Source: Hirsutella rhossiliensis (Eukaryota > Ascomycota > Sordariomycetes > Hypocreales > Ophiocordycipitaceae). Taken from it: DNA of 64,000 bases. The DNA lies in NCBI RefSeq assembly GCF_020360975.1, contig NW_025408677.1, positions 1,054,001-1,118,000 on the forward strand, in the 5' to 3' direction. Of this stretch, positions 10,084 to 21,334 are shown piece after piece. The notes under the pieces were generated by a model. That model made no database searches. It was given only the letters and a program-made list of their open reading frames with translations, and was not told where the DNA came from. Within the stretch, counting starts at the first letter, position 1. Each line of letters begins with the position of its first letter. A program made the translations under genes and the position numbers.

Positions 10084-13000
10084 TCTCTTACTTTAGTATT
10101 TTCTATCCTAGCTAATTAAATCGCTTTTATTTTAGTTTATATAATACTTTTTATATTATATATATAGCTATAGCCTTATTATTTTAAGTATTACTATTTA
10201 ACTAAGTAGAAATCTTTATTTAGCTAATAAGGCCTATATAAGCCTAACCTCTTTATAGCTATACTTATATACTTAAATAAGCTATAAGTATATAGTATAT
10301 AGTAGTTTAATTCCTTATATATTCTCTTTAAATATATAATATATATATAGCTTAATTTAACTAAAAAATATATTTTTATAATAATTATAAGATATATATA
10401 TTATTATTATTAAGATTATATTAAGGACTTAGCTAAAGGTATTTAAATCTTTAATATTATATAAAAGGGAAAAACTAAAGTACTTAAGGGAAAACCCTTT
10501 TTTTTAAGTATAGGTTTACTTTAAATAAGGTCTTAATAATAATATATAGGAAATTTTCGCTAGCTATTATAAGCGTTTCCTATATATTTATATTTTAGTA
10601 TAGGCCCTTTTAAGCTATAGTTACTTTTAAGCTATAGTTACTTTTATCTTTTTAATAGCTATAGCCTAGGCTTACTAGCCTAAGCTTAAGGTTATAAGTA
10701 GTAGTTTCTTTTTAAGGGCTTAACTTATAAGCGCCTATATTCCTTATAGCTCTTATATTACTATTATATAGCTATAGTTATATTAGCGTATTAGTTAGTT
10801 AGTTAGTAAGGTAAGTAATATTTAGTTACTAAGCTAAGCGTTAGTATAGCTCGCTCTTAGGTAAGGCTAGCTAATTAAAATTTAGTTAGCTAGCTTTACT
10901 AATTAAAAATCGGTTCCTATCTAGCTATATAAATTCCTAATTAAGGGTATAGCGGCCTATATTTACTATCTATTATATAGTTATTAATTACGCGTGCTTA
11001 GCTTATATATATCTATACCTACCTTCTTTTTATAGTTTTATTCTTACCTTCTCTTACCTCTTTATCTATTATCTCTTATATAGGCTTTAAATCCTACCTA
11101 TCTTATTTCCTTATTTCTTAGGTCTTACTAGTACTATACCTAGATCTCTTACTTATATTTTATAATATCTAACTAAGAAGTTAGCTTAGGTAATAGCGGC
11201 TTACCCTTTCCTAAGTCCCCTCTTTATAAGAAAGTTACTATTATAGTAGGTTTAAAGCGCTTTATTCTATATCTTATATATATTAAGCGCCTTACTAATA
11301 AACTTACTTATAAGTCCTTTACTAGCTATTAAAACTAGTCTTATAAGTAATAGTCTTAGTTTTATCTTAAGTTAGTCTTACTTTAATACTTTTATTAACT
11401 TTACTAGCTATAAAGGCTAAAGTATATATTACTTATACTAACTTTAACTAGTCTTATTACTAAGTAAGTATTCTTATCTTACTATAATATAGTCTAAGTT
11501 TAATACTAATTTATATTTAGATTACCTTTAAAGGTAAAAAGCAATATATATACTTTATTAAGCTTAGTTTAAAGTTAACTATCCTTTTTTTATTAAGGGT
11601 TTAATATAAAAGCGCTTTTATTATACTACTTTAAAGACTTATACTTATACTAGTTAAAAGGCCCTTACTATTAAGGGTAAGGGTATATTAAGTAAGTCTA
11701 CCTTTAGTCTAGCTATAATAGCTAAGAATATTAAAACGCTTAATATAGCTTTTACTTATTTTATAAATAATACCTACTATATATATAAGTTCTTAGAGAA
11801 GTACTTAAGTAGGTTTAGTAATACTATTAAGGCCCTAGCTTAAGTTAAGCTTAAGTTACTCTTAGTTACTTAAAAGACTTTTATAGTAGTTAATAATCTT
11901 ACTAATAATTTCTTTTTTATTACTAATAATAACTATAATAGTAAGGGTAATAGTAATAATTATATTAAGCTTAGTTTAGCCTCTTTTAATAAAGGGAAAG
12001 GTAAAGGTAAAGGTAAGGCGCTTATTACGTTTAAGGCTCTATTTAATACTAAGGCTAAGGGGTCTACTACTATCTATATACCTATAGCTATCTTAAAGTT
12101 AGTTTAGGATCCTACTACGTTCCCTTTTATTAGCTTTAATATTAAGCTATAGCTTAGTAGTTTTCTTATTACTAAACCTACCTTAAAGCATCCTTAACTT
12201 ATATTACTTATTAACCCTATTAATACTCTTAACTTTATTTAGTAGCGTTTTTATAGTTATTATAGTTTAGTCTTAGCTAAGATTATTACTAGTCTTAACC
12301 TTAATTAGATTTATAGTTATAGTATAAGCTATAGTAATCGCCTTTATACTACTATTAATATAGGTCTTACCTTAGTATAGTCTTTAATTATTACTTTATC
12401 TTATAAGCTAACTATTTAAACCTGCTTTAGTTTAAGTTTAAGGTTAGGTTTAGCTAGCTATCGCTAGGCTTTTTATAGTAGTAGTAGTCCTTATACTCCT
12501 TATAAGTCTTAGGTTACTCCCTCTTATACTTTATATACTACCTTAGGGGGGGTCTTATTATTCTTATTATAATAGTAAGGTAGATATTACTATTAATAAG
12601 TTAAGCTAGGGTTATAGTTTAAGGGCTAGTTATTAGCTCTATCTTAATATAGTTTTAAGTTAGGTCTTATTTAATTATAGTCTTTTAATAGTAGGTCTTA
12701 TTTTATAGCTATTAAGGCTAGCTTAGTTAAGTCTTCTTAGTTTTATTTAGTTTATAGTTTAAGTAGTAAAGTTTATACTTAGTTTAAGTTTAGTTTAGTT
12801 AATATTATAGTCTTATTATTAAAGGTCTTCTTTCTTTCCTAAGTCGCTTTAGTAAGGTAGGTAGTTAGCTAAGATAGTTTTAGTTAAGGCCGCTTTATCT
12901 TTAGCGCGACCTTAGTCTTATTATTTAGTATATTTATATATAGCTTTTAAGCTAGGTTAAACTAATAAAGCTTACTTAAGTAAAGGAACTATTATATTAA

Positions 13001-13492
13001 TAGCGCTATTATCTTTTTCCTTTAAAAGCTTACTTTTATATTACTTATATCTTATACTTATATTAAAAGGGACTCCCTTACCTTACCTATTAATAAATAG
13101 TTAATTAGTATATAGTAAATAGTATCCTTTTTTTATTTATAAGTATATATTAATAAGACTATACTAAAGACCTATTAGTTTAAAAAGAAGTTATTAAGCT
13201 TAATCTTTTTTATATATATCTAGGTAATTACTATACTAATATACTTAAAGAAGCCCTTATAATAGTTTAGTATTATTACTTTATTAAACTATAATAAAAA
13301 GTTAGTAGGGTAAAAAGTAGTTTAATATTATTAAATTATATCTTTCTTAGCGTTTTATTAAGCGGCTTATTTTTTATTTAGCCCTTTAAGTAACTTAGCT
13401 TTATTTAAGAGGTTATATAACCCTATCTAGCTTTAAACTCCCTTTATCCCCTTTATAAGAGGGGGCCTACTAAGTAATAGCGCTATTAAGGG
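10084..13492. other. Unidentified unit X, right segment
   Basis: About 3.4 kb of heavily RIP-mutated sequence follows element D and ends where Copia-A(+) 3' sequence begins (TAAGACCTCC at about 13493). The first 1.5 kb (10084-11550) is extremely AT-rich and shows nothing recognisable. A plus-strand frame broken only by RIP-type stops lies at about 11620-12560 (separate entry). No LTR, primer site or poly(A) end was identified. X is most simply a transposon inserted in the Copia-A that follows, but its class is unknown. Confidence 0.5.
11620..12560 (+). pseudogene. Unrecognised RIP-degraded reading frame in unit X
   Basis: In the plus frame that reads IKGKGILSKSTFSLAI near 11673 and NIKTLNIAFTYF near 11725, roughly 300 codons run on with only TAA and TAG interruptions, each of which would fit an original CAA, CAG or TGG. 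A basic GKGKGKGKAL stretch lies near 12000 and the C-terminal part is Ser/Tyr/Thr-rich. Such a frame is very unlikely to survive by chance in AT-rich DNA, so I infer an ancient coding sequence. I do not recognise the protein: no DDE, RT, protease or zinc-knuckle motif could be seen. A gag-like or LINE ORF1-like protein is possible but unsupported. Confidence 0.45.
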
Positions 13493-14052
13493 CTTAAGAC
13501 CTCCTTTATATACTTACCGGCCTAGGTATTTAGCTTTACCCTTTTTATAAGGGAAGGCTATAGCTAAGGGGGTATATCGCGAAGCGTAGCTTAATTTCGT
13601 AGTTCTTAGAGATATCCCTTAGTAAGATAGACTAAGGAAGCTAAAAACACCTAGTATAAAAGAAGGAGCTAAAAGGAGGTATAGAAAGGAGGGTAGGGGT
13701 ATAAAGGGAAGTAAAAGTAGCGATAGCTTCCTATAAAGGTAGCGAGAGATAAGATAGATATACTAGTAATAGCTAGAAAGGAGGGGGAAAACTAGTAAAA
13801 AGCTTAGTAGTTAAAAGGATATTAATAGCTTCCTTAAGTAGGATCTTCTTTATTAATTAAGATATTAAATAGGTATAAAGAAGGACGTTAAATAAAAGAA
13901 AGAAGGATAATTAGGAAAATATAATAATTACTCCCTTACTATAATTACTATCCTTATAAGAATTAAATAGCTTAGCCCTACCTATCCGACCCCTTATTTC
14001 TAATTTTACCTTTATATATTTTTATATACTTTTTATATCTCTCTTAGTAAGA
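13493..14052 (+). mobile_element. Copia-A(+) 3' end with LTR (LTR 13575-14052)
   Basis: The stretch 13493-13574 matches the last bases before the Copia-A LTR elsewhere (compare 43541-43621), including the polypurine tract AAGGGGGTA. The LTR follows at 13575-14052 (478 bp) with TATCGCGAAGCG at the start and TTAGTAAGA at the end. The right flank ataat (14053-14057) lies in Copia-B. The remainder of this copy is displaced left by unit X and is outside the window. Confidence 0.82.
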
Positions 14053-14437
14053 ATAATAATATAATAAGCTAGGCTTACTTTAAGTAGAAAGCCGTTGCTC
14101 TTTTTACTTATAAAGTAAAGTATATTAAACTTAGGGAGGTAAATAAAGAAGCTATTTATTTAAATATACTTTTTAAATATATTACTAAGTATCTATTTAT
14201 TAAGATTCTTAATACTATACCTCTTATTTTAATAGATAATACTACTACTATTAAATTAATAGAAAGTCCGGAATTTTATAAAAGGTCTAAGTATATAAAA
14301 TTAGCTTATTAATATACTAAAACTAATATAAGAAAAAGGGAAATTAGAGTTTTTTATATAAAATTTAAAGATAATATAGCTAATATTTTTATAAAGGAAT
14401 TAAGACCTAGATTACTTTATAAATTTAAAGACGGTCT
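14053..14437 (+). pseudogene. Copia-B(+) RNase H fragment
   Basis: This matches the complement of 50394-50790: the stretch just upstream of the RNase H tail (GCTAGGCTTACTTTAAGTAG, GCTTGCTCTAAGTAG in the better copy) through to the GACGGTCT codons. It breaks off in GACGGTCT|ATCC, where a Copia-A is inserted; the sequence resumes at 29522. TSD ggtct flanks the insertion (14433-14437 and 29522-29526). RIP stops are present; no function remains. Confidence 0.82.
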
Positions 14438-14894
14438 TCTCGTAAAAAGAGATATAAGAAATAGATATAAAATGTATAAAGGTAAAGTTAGAAGTAAGGG
14501 GTTAGATAGGTAGTATAGAGAGATTTAATTCTTATAGGGGCAGCAATAAAGATAGGAGAGTAATTATTATATTGCCTTAATTATCCTTCTTTCTTCTATC
14601 TAACGCCCTTATTTATACCCGTCTAGTATCTTAATTAATAAAGAAGATCCTACTTAAAGAAGCTATTAATATCCTTTTAACTACCGAGATTTTTACTAGT
14701 TTTTTCCTTCCTTTCTAGCCGTTTCCGGTATATCTATCTTATCTCTCGCTACTTATACTTCCCTTAATACCCCTACCCTCCTTTCTATACCTCTTTTTAG
14801 CTCCTTCTTTTATACTAGGTGTTTTTAGCTTCCTTAGTCTATCTTACTAAGGGATATCTCTAAGAACTACGAAATTAAGCTACGCTTCGCGATA
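14438..14894 (-). repeat. Copia-A(-) 3' LTR
   Basis: The plus strand begins TCTCGTAAAAAG and ends CTTCGCGATA, followed by the complement of the polypurine tract (TACCCCCTTAGC). TSD ggtct lies immediately left. Confidence 0.87.
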
Positions 14895-17800
14895 TACCCC
14901 CTTAGCTATAGCCTGCCCTTTAAGGGAATAGCTAATACGGCTTTAGGCTAGTAAGCGTATAGAGGAGGTTCTTAGCTCTATACTTCTCCCTTTACTTAAG
15001 GAAGGCAAGGGCCCTTTTAGGTCCCTAGGCTCTTTTAGACCTACTTAAGAATAGGGCCTAAAAAGGGGAAAGTCCTATAAGAAAGGGGGCCTTCTTTAAA
15101 GGGAAAAACCTAATTAAAATAAGGGGCCCTTTAAAGGGAAAAACCTCTTCCTTTTCTTTAGCTATAGACGTTACCTTCTTATACGTACTATTAGCTCCTC
15201 TTATAGACTCTTAAAGCAGGCCTCTAAGGATAGCTTCTCTTAAACGTCTTCTAGCCTAATTTACTATAAAAGGATAGCTAGCTTCTACTTTAGTAAGGGC
15301 TTTATAAGTATAAGAATATACCCTTATATTCCTATTTTACTGTTATAAAGAAATAACAGGCATAGGGAGGCTTTATAGAATAAGCTAGTAAAAAGGGGCT
15401 CTATAATACAGTCTAAGGGAATAACCCTTAAAAGACAAAGACCTCTACTAGATATCTATACCTTCCTCTAGGAAAAGGGTCAGGATAAGCCTATCCTTAC
15501 AAACAAAAATATGCATAAAATGCATAAGTCAATTACGAGCAGAACGGATACCCTATTGCCTATTTTGGCCCAGCGGTTCCGAAGATATCCGCGATACGAG
15601 AATAGGTGGGGCATAGAACATTCTGGTAAAATCCACTACTCATGCCAGAACCCATAGTCTTACGTCAACCATCACGCCACAATCAGACCACCTACTAAGT
15701 TAGGAAGATATACTATAGATAGAGCTTATTAAGCACTATAGAATGTGCTAGAAAGCTAACTAATTGGTCTACTAGTGGGCGAGCAATGGTCTATAAAAGA
15801 CGAAGGATTTCCTGGGAGTAGAAAAAAGAGCACATAAGCATCTTTTGCAACGCTATTCTTTCAATATATTATTCAGCCCCTTATATGCTCGTTATAAATT
15901 CCAGACGAAATCCTACCCTATACTCCTTCGACCGATCTTTCCGCTTACGTCATCGATTACCCGATTCTGCGCTTATTGCTCATACCTTCTTACAATAAGA
16001 CTATCGGCTTTTATTAATACTATTAAAACCTAACGGACGGAAATAAGTCCCTTTTAGACCTCTTAGTATAACTAATACTAGTAGATATCGATATACTATA
16101 GCTAGGTAGATAGCTTACTATTCTCCTTTATAAGAATTTATATAGTCTATATATTATCGTATTTTATAGCTAATAGGGATAGAATTTATAGTCGTAACGA
16201 TATTAGTAGCCGGCTAAGGAAATTCGCTTCTTTTAATACCTTTAAAAGAGTTAGTAGCTCTACCTCTATACTAAAAGTCGTAATAGTAGCTTACTTCGAA
16301 GCTCTCTAAGCAATAGTTCCTCTAAAAAGGGATATAATATACCCCTATAAGCTCTTTCTATCTAAGGAATTATCTATAAAGGACGAATCGCTTAAATAGA
16401 GGAAGATTTCGGTAGCTTATTTCCTTCCCTACCCTCCTAGGCGTAGACTAAATAATCTCGTTAAATAGAGATAAAGGATAGCTTTATCTACTACTTCTTA
16501 ATACCTAGGGCTAGGATTCTAGTTATACCTAGCTAGCTAAGAGACCGTAAAAGAGATATCCGGTCTAGTAGAAATAGCTAAAAAAAGTAAGGAGCCTACC
16601 TTCTATTAATATTAGTATTTCTCTTACTCCTTAGCTTAAAAGGATAGATTAGGTAAAAGCACTTTATCTAATATAGGTATAGAGGAAAGCTTCTTATTAA
16701 GGGAATTAAGGAGGAATTTATAAGCGACCTTATTAATATAGGCGTCTTAGGTAAGCTAGATAGTTTATTAGGACCTATTTTAAAGGATTTATATCCCTAA
16801 GAACTACTTTAGCTCCCTTAGCTTAGTTATCTTATACCTTTATTATAGGCCTTATATAGCCTCCTTAGTAGTAGCTTCTTCCTCTTTTAAGTAGGCCTAG
16901 ATAATATCGTCGACGTAAAAAAAGACTATAATTTTACCCTTCTATATTATATATAGTTCTTAAGGGACTTTTATAAAGCCTAGGGTTTTAAGGGAACTTA
17001 TTAAATGCTATTACTAAAAAAGGGGTAATCTTTATAGTCCGTATAGAGCTTTCCTAAGCTATAGAACCTTTCCTAGCTATTAAAAGCCTAGTAAAAAGCG
17101 TATATAGATAACTTCTTCTTCCTTAAGTAAGCAGTTAATAAAGGCGTTAACTATATCTATCTAATTAAGTTCGAGGTTAAATTTTACTACTATAGCTATA
17201 AGGGTCTAAAAAGATATCCCTACTAAGGTAGTTGCCTTAGTAGGTAGATCCCCCTTTTCCTATTAATTCCTATAGATAACTAGCCGGGCTTTATACTTTT
17301 AAAGGAAGCCGTGTTTATTAGTCTTATAGATAAAGACCTACTTATAGCTAAGGACCTATTTTCCTCTTACCTTTTCCTTAAGGACCTCTTTAAAAGACCC
17401 TATCTCTTTATATAAGGCTAGGTAGTCTTTTTAGGCTTAGAAAAACTAGTCTCTAAAGGGGTATATTTCTAGCTGCTTTTAGATTACTAGTAGGTCCGGG
17501 AGGTCTCTTTTATATACCTTCCTTACTAATAACTATAGCTTAAAAAGCCGGCCTACTATAAACGCTCTATAGGAACCGTCTTTTATTAGCGTTAGGTAGA
17601 AGTCGGAAAAACGATCGAAATAAAGGAGAGGTTAGTCTTCTTTCGTAACTATATCGGGCCCTATACCTTCCTTTACTTCTCGAAGCAAGGATAAAAAGGC
17701 AGCTAGGTAATCCTTTAAGAGAGGTACCTTTCCTACCCCCTTACGGTTTAAGATAGGAAGACTAACTAAAAAAACTACTTTTAGATCTTCTTCTTATTCT

Positions 17801-20153
17801 ATAAGAGGAGGCGTAGGGAGGTAGGCGTATTCTAGCTCTACTACTTTCTTATAGTTTCCTTCTTCGTTTAAATTATTTAATCTAATAGCTTCCTCTTCTT
17901 TAAAGTTAGCGTTATCCTCGACTACTTCGACGTTAGTTTCTTCTTCCGTTTCCTTGTCTAGGACCTCTTCTTAAGACTATTAGGAAGGGGGGATTTAAAT
18001 CTTCTAAATTAGCTAACGTTAAGAGAGTAAGAGGGGCTATTAATCCCTCTTTCCGTCGAAGAAGCTAGATTCATCGAAAATTATATCCCTAGTCGAAATA
18101 ACCTTCCGTAGAAGAGGAATCTAGATCTAGAAGATATTCGTAGAATTATAACTAACGAGGTAACTAATAAAGGCTCTAGGATTAAGCCTTCTTTTCTTCT
18201 TTCTTTTTAGCTATATATTAGTAGTTATTTTATATGCCTTATAGCTATAGGTATAAAGATAAGCTAGCGAGGCCCTCTTTTTTATAAAGAGCTTAAGGAG
18301 AGATTTTTAGTCTATTCCTTAGGTCTTAAAATAGGTCTCTAGGTCCTTATAGTCCCTTAGTCCCCTAGGGTCCCTTAGGGTCCGGTTCTAAAGGTAATAG
18401 GCGGTCTTAATAACTTCCTTTTAAAGGTCGTAGGGAAGCTTTATAGTAAGTCTTATCGTACGGGCCCTTTCTATTATAGTACCCCTTAATCTTTCTACCC
18501 CTCCGTTCTAGGCCTAGGTATTCGGTGCTAATAGGAGGGGTAAAATGCCCCTTTTTCGAAGCTAATTTAAGATATCCTTTATAAATAGCTCTCTATTAAA
18601 CTATATCTTCTTTACCTTATAGCTAAAGTAGGATTTTATCTAGTTAATAAAGTCTTAGAGGGTAGACTAGTTATACTTACTTAGGTAGGTTTATAAGAAA
18701 TAGGGGAAAACTATCCTTAAAAAAGCGTTTATAAAAAACATTACCCTAATAAAGCTATCTTAGTCCTTAGAGATATCGGTCTAGTCGACCTAAATTTCCT
18801 TATATAGCTAGTCCGGCCGTATAAGGGTTTATTTAGAAATTTATCTCTTAGTCTTTCCTTAGCTATAGTATTTATATTTAATAGTCTTTAGTCCCTTTAT
18901 TTATACGCCCTATTATTAGCCTAGCTTATATAAAGCTAGGGGGCCTAGGTAAATAAGTTATGCGTATTAAAGAAGGCCGTCTCCTTAGGCTACTAAAAGA
19001 GGGTCCTTAGATCCTACCCTCTTAGTAGGGAAAGCTAACTTCTTAAGTATTTCCTTCCTATAAATAGGTTAGAATTTAAGAATAAATTAACCGAATTCTT
19101 CCTCGATAAGCCTAATAGTCTAACTCTTCTAGACTAGCCTTATAGGCTTAGACGTTATATCTTAAAAGATTCCTTCCTTTTAAAGAAAGTAAAAGGAAAT
19201 TAAGCTCGTTAAAAATTAAGGGTAAAAAGCTACCCTTTTTCTTTAAAGAATTTATATAGATCTATTAAGTAGTTTTATTATAAAATTCACCCTTCTATAT
19301 CCCTTTATCTATATAGTTAATTCCCTAGTAATAAGATATTCCCTTTATACCTTCTTAAAAGACTAGAATCGTAAGAGTATATTATAGATATTAAGGGAAG
19401 CACTAAAGTTAAGGATAGCTAATTTTCTTAGGGGATAGTCGGGGGGTCCTAATAGGTAGTCTTACTAATCTATAAGGAAGATAATTACTAGATTTACTAT
19501 ACTAATAATTTTTCCTTAAATTTACGGCTCGAATAATGGTAGCGGCGTTAATTACTATTTCTTAGTAACCTAAATCTTATTTATCTTCTTCTATAACGAG
19601 GGGTCCTCCTTAAGAGACTATTATACTATTTCTCGTAGCCTCTTTAAAGGGTTAACTCCTTTAGGTCGGTTTTCCTTAAAGACCTACTAATAGTCTTCTA
19701 GCCGATAGGGCTTTTTATATACTTAGTAGGTAGGTCGATTCCTCCTTATTTATTTCTTTAAGGAATCCTCGTCTTAGTCTAAAAGGTCTGCTTAAAAACC
19801 CCCCCTTTTTACCCCTTATTACTAATTTTAACGAAGAGGTTCGATTTTAACTAGTTCCTTAATTTTTCGACTAATAGACTAAAAGGTCTATTAAGGGACT
19901 AGTTAGGCCGGTCTAACTAACGGGACTAGGGCCGGGCCCGGAGTAAGATATATAGCTAAGGCTCGGGCTATAGCTATAGTTAAAGATAACGTTAAGGCTC
20001 TTAAGGGAGGAGGAGCTAAAGGAGCAATAGTAGTAGTCGTAGTAGTAAGGGCCGTAGCAGCTATAGGTCGAACTATCTAGGTCGAGTACTAGCTATAAAG
20101 GAATAAGACTACTTATTATTATACTTTAGTAGCCTCTTTATTTAGTTCCTAGC
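14895..20153 (-). pseudogene. Copia-A(-) pol (RNase H, RT, integrase) and gag part, RIP-degraded
   Basis: Read leftward this is a Ty1/copia polyprotein interrupted at 15309-15994 by LTR-E. RNase H codons lie at about 16000-16750. The reverse transcriptase follows, with the catalytic YVDD still encoded at 16906-16917 (complement TACGTCGACGAT). The integrase region lies at about 18000-19000 and gag at about 19600-20153. At 19689-19735 this copy carries the variant without the CCHC zinc knuckle. Very many codons have become TAG or TAA through CpA to TpA changes. Gag continues at 28273 beyond the Gypsy-2 insertion (TSD ctagc). Confidence 0.8.
15309..15994 (+). repeat. Solo LTR of a third LTR family (LTR-E), largely RIP-free
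   Basis: This 686-bp insert is flanked by ataag on both sides (15304-15308 and 15995-15999) and interrupts Copia-A between codons that are adjacent in other copies (compare 21755-21780). Its ends are TATAAGAA (originally TGTAAGAA) and TTCTTACA, perfectly inverted apart from one RIP change, the TG...CA structure of an LTR. No internal region is present, so it is a solo LTR left by recombination. A TATA box TATAAAAG lies at 15792-15799. It holds many CA and TG dinucleotides, unlike the flanks. The orientation is assigned from the TATA box only. I cannot assign the family. Confidence 0.75.
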
Positions 20154-20330
20154 TATAAGGGCTTTTGCCCTATATAGGCCTAGACTAGGGTCTAGGCTAA
20201 GTCTATATATAAGCGGCCTCCGCGCCTATATAGGCTAGGCCCATACTTCTCTTTTTTTTCCCTCTTATAGATTATTAACCTTCTTTTAATAGACCGTACC
20301 TAAGCCTATGCCTCTACCTACTCCGTAATA
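20154..20330 (+). repeat. Gypsy-2(+) 5' LTR, 177 bp
   Basis: The LTR runs from TATAAGGGCTTTTGCCC to CTACTCCGTAATA. It contains an 8-bp stem hairpin GCCTAGAC-TAGG-GTCTAGGC at 20178-20197 and the palindrome-rich CCTATATAGG. The 3' end resembles that of the Gypsy-1 LTR (CTCTGCCTACTCCGT). Confidence 0.87.
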
Positions 20331-20843
20331 GTATAATCTACCCTTTATTTTACCCTCTCCGTATCCCTATATATAGAATAGCTATTTTTTTAGCTGCCTT
20401 TAAAGCCGACGTTTAATTACCTAGTCTAGTTAAACCACCCGCGCCGGTATATACGCACGCGAAATATCCGCACTCCTATAGTCGTAAAATTAAAGCGAAC
20501 GTAATACTTAGTTCGCCCGGGCAATTAAGAGCCTCTTATAATAATAGGGCTCCGTACGACTAAGAGCGGTACTACCGCACCTTAGTAAGTTCGACGGCTC
20601 CTCTATAGAGCTCGAGCCGTAGCTACTTTATATAGAAGCGAAGCTCCGCACCGATAGCGCCGTAATAGGGGATATCCGCGCCTAATTCGACTATCTTTAC
20701 GCGAGCCTATCCCTACGCCTATAAAGGTAATAAGTTTCTTTTTTCGTCTTCTTCTATAGTATAAGAAGAGGATAACGCTAGTAATACTATAGATATCTCT
20801 ATCTCCGCCTCGAGGACCGAGGATAGAAAGAGATAGCGATAAG

Positions 20844-21334
20844 TCTCGCGAAGAGAGATACGAGAAGTGCATAAAAATGCACGAAGGTGAAATTAGAAGT
20901 AAGGGGTCGGATAGGCAGGGCAGAGAGATTTGATTCTTACGGGAGCAGCAATTGCGGTAGGGGAGTGATTGTTATATTGCCTTAATTGTCCTTCTTTCCT
21001 CTATCCAACGCCCCTCTTTATACCCGTCTAGCATCTTAATTGATAAAGAAGATCCTGCTTAAAGAAGCCACTAATGTCCCTTTAACTACCGAGCTTTTTG
21101 CCGGTTTTTCCCCTCCTTTCTAGCCGTTGCCGGCACATCCGTCTTATCTCTCGCCACCTCTATAGGAAGCCATCGCTACTTCTGCTTCCCCTTATGCCCC
21201 TACCCTCCTCTCTGCACCTCTTTTTAGCTCCTTCTTTAAAACCTGTTTTTTACACCGGGTGTTTTTAGCTTCCTTAGTCCCTCGTGCTAAGGGATATCTC
21301 CGAGAACTGCGAAATCAGGCCACGCTTCGCGACA
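20844..21334 (-). repeat. Copia-A(-) 3' LTR, best preserved
   Basis: The plus strand begins TCTCGCGAAGAGAG and ends CGCTTCGCGACA, i.e. TGTCGCGAAGCG in element orientation. ACACCCCCTTAGC directly after it is the complement of the polypurine tract GCTAAGGGGGTGT. The near-inverted ends TGTCGCGAAG and CTTCGCGAGA identify the family. Confidence 0.9.

Noticed and set aside
15845..16033. Plus-strand 62-codon open frame
   Set aside because: It starts in the solo LTR-E and runs into antisense Copia-A RNase H; no protein character.
20603..20872. Minus-strand 89-codon open frame
   Set aside because: Antisense to the Gypsy-2 interior and crosses into the Copia-A LTR; Arg/Leu/Ser-rich as expected of a chance frame in this composition.
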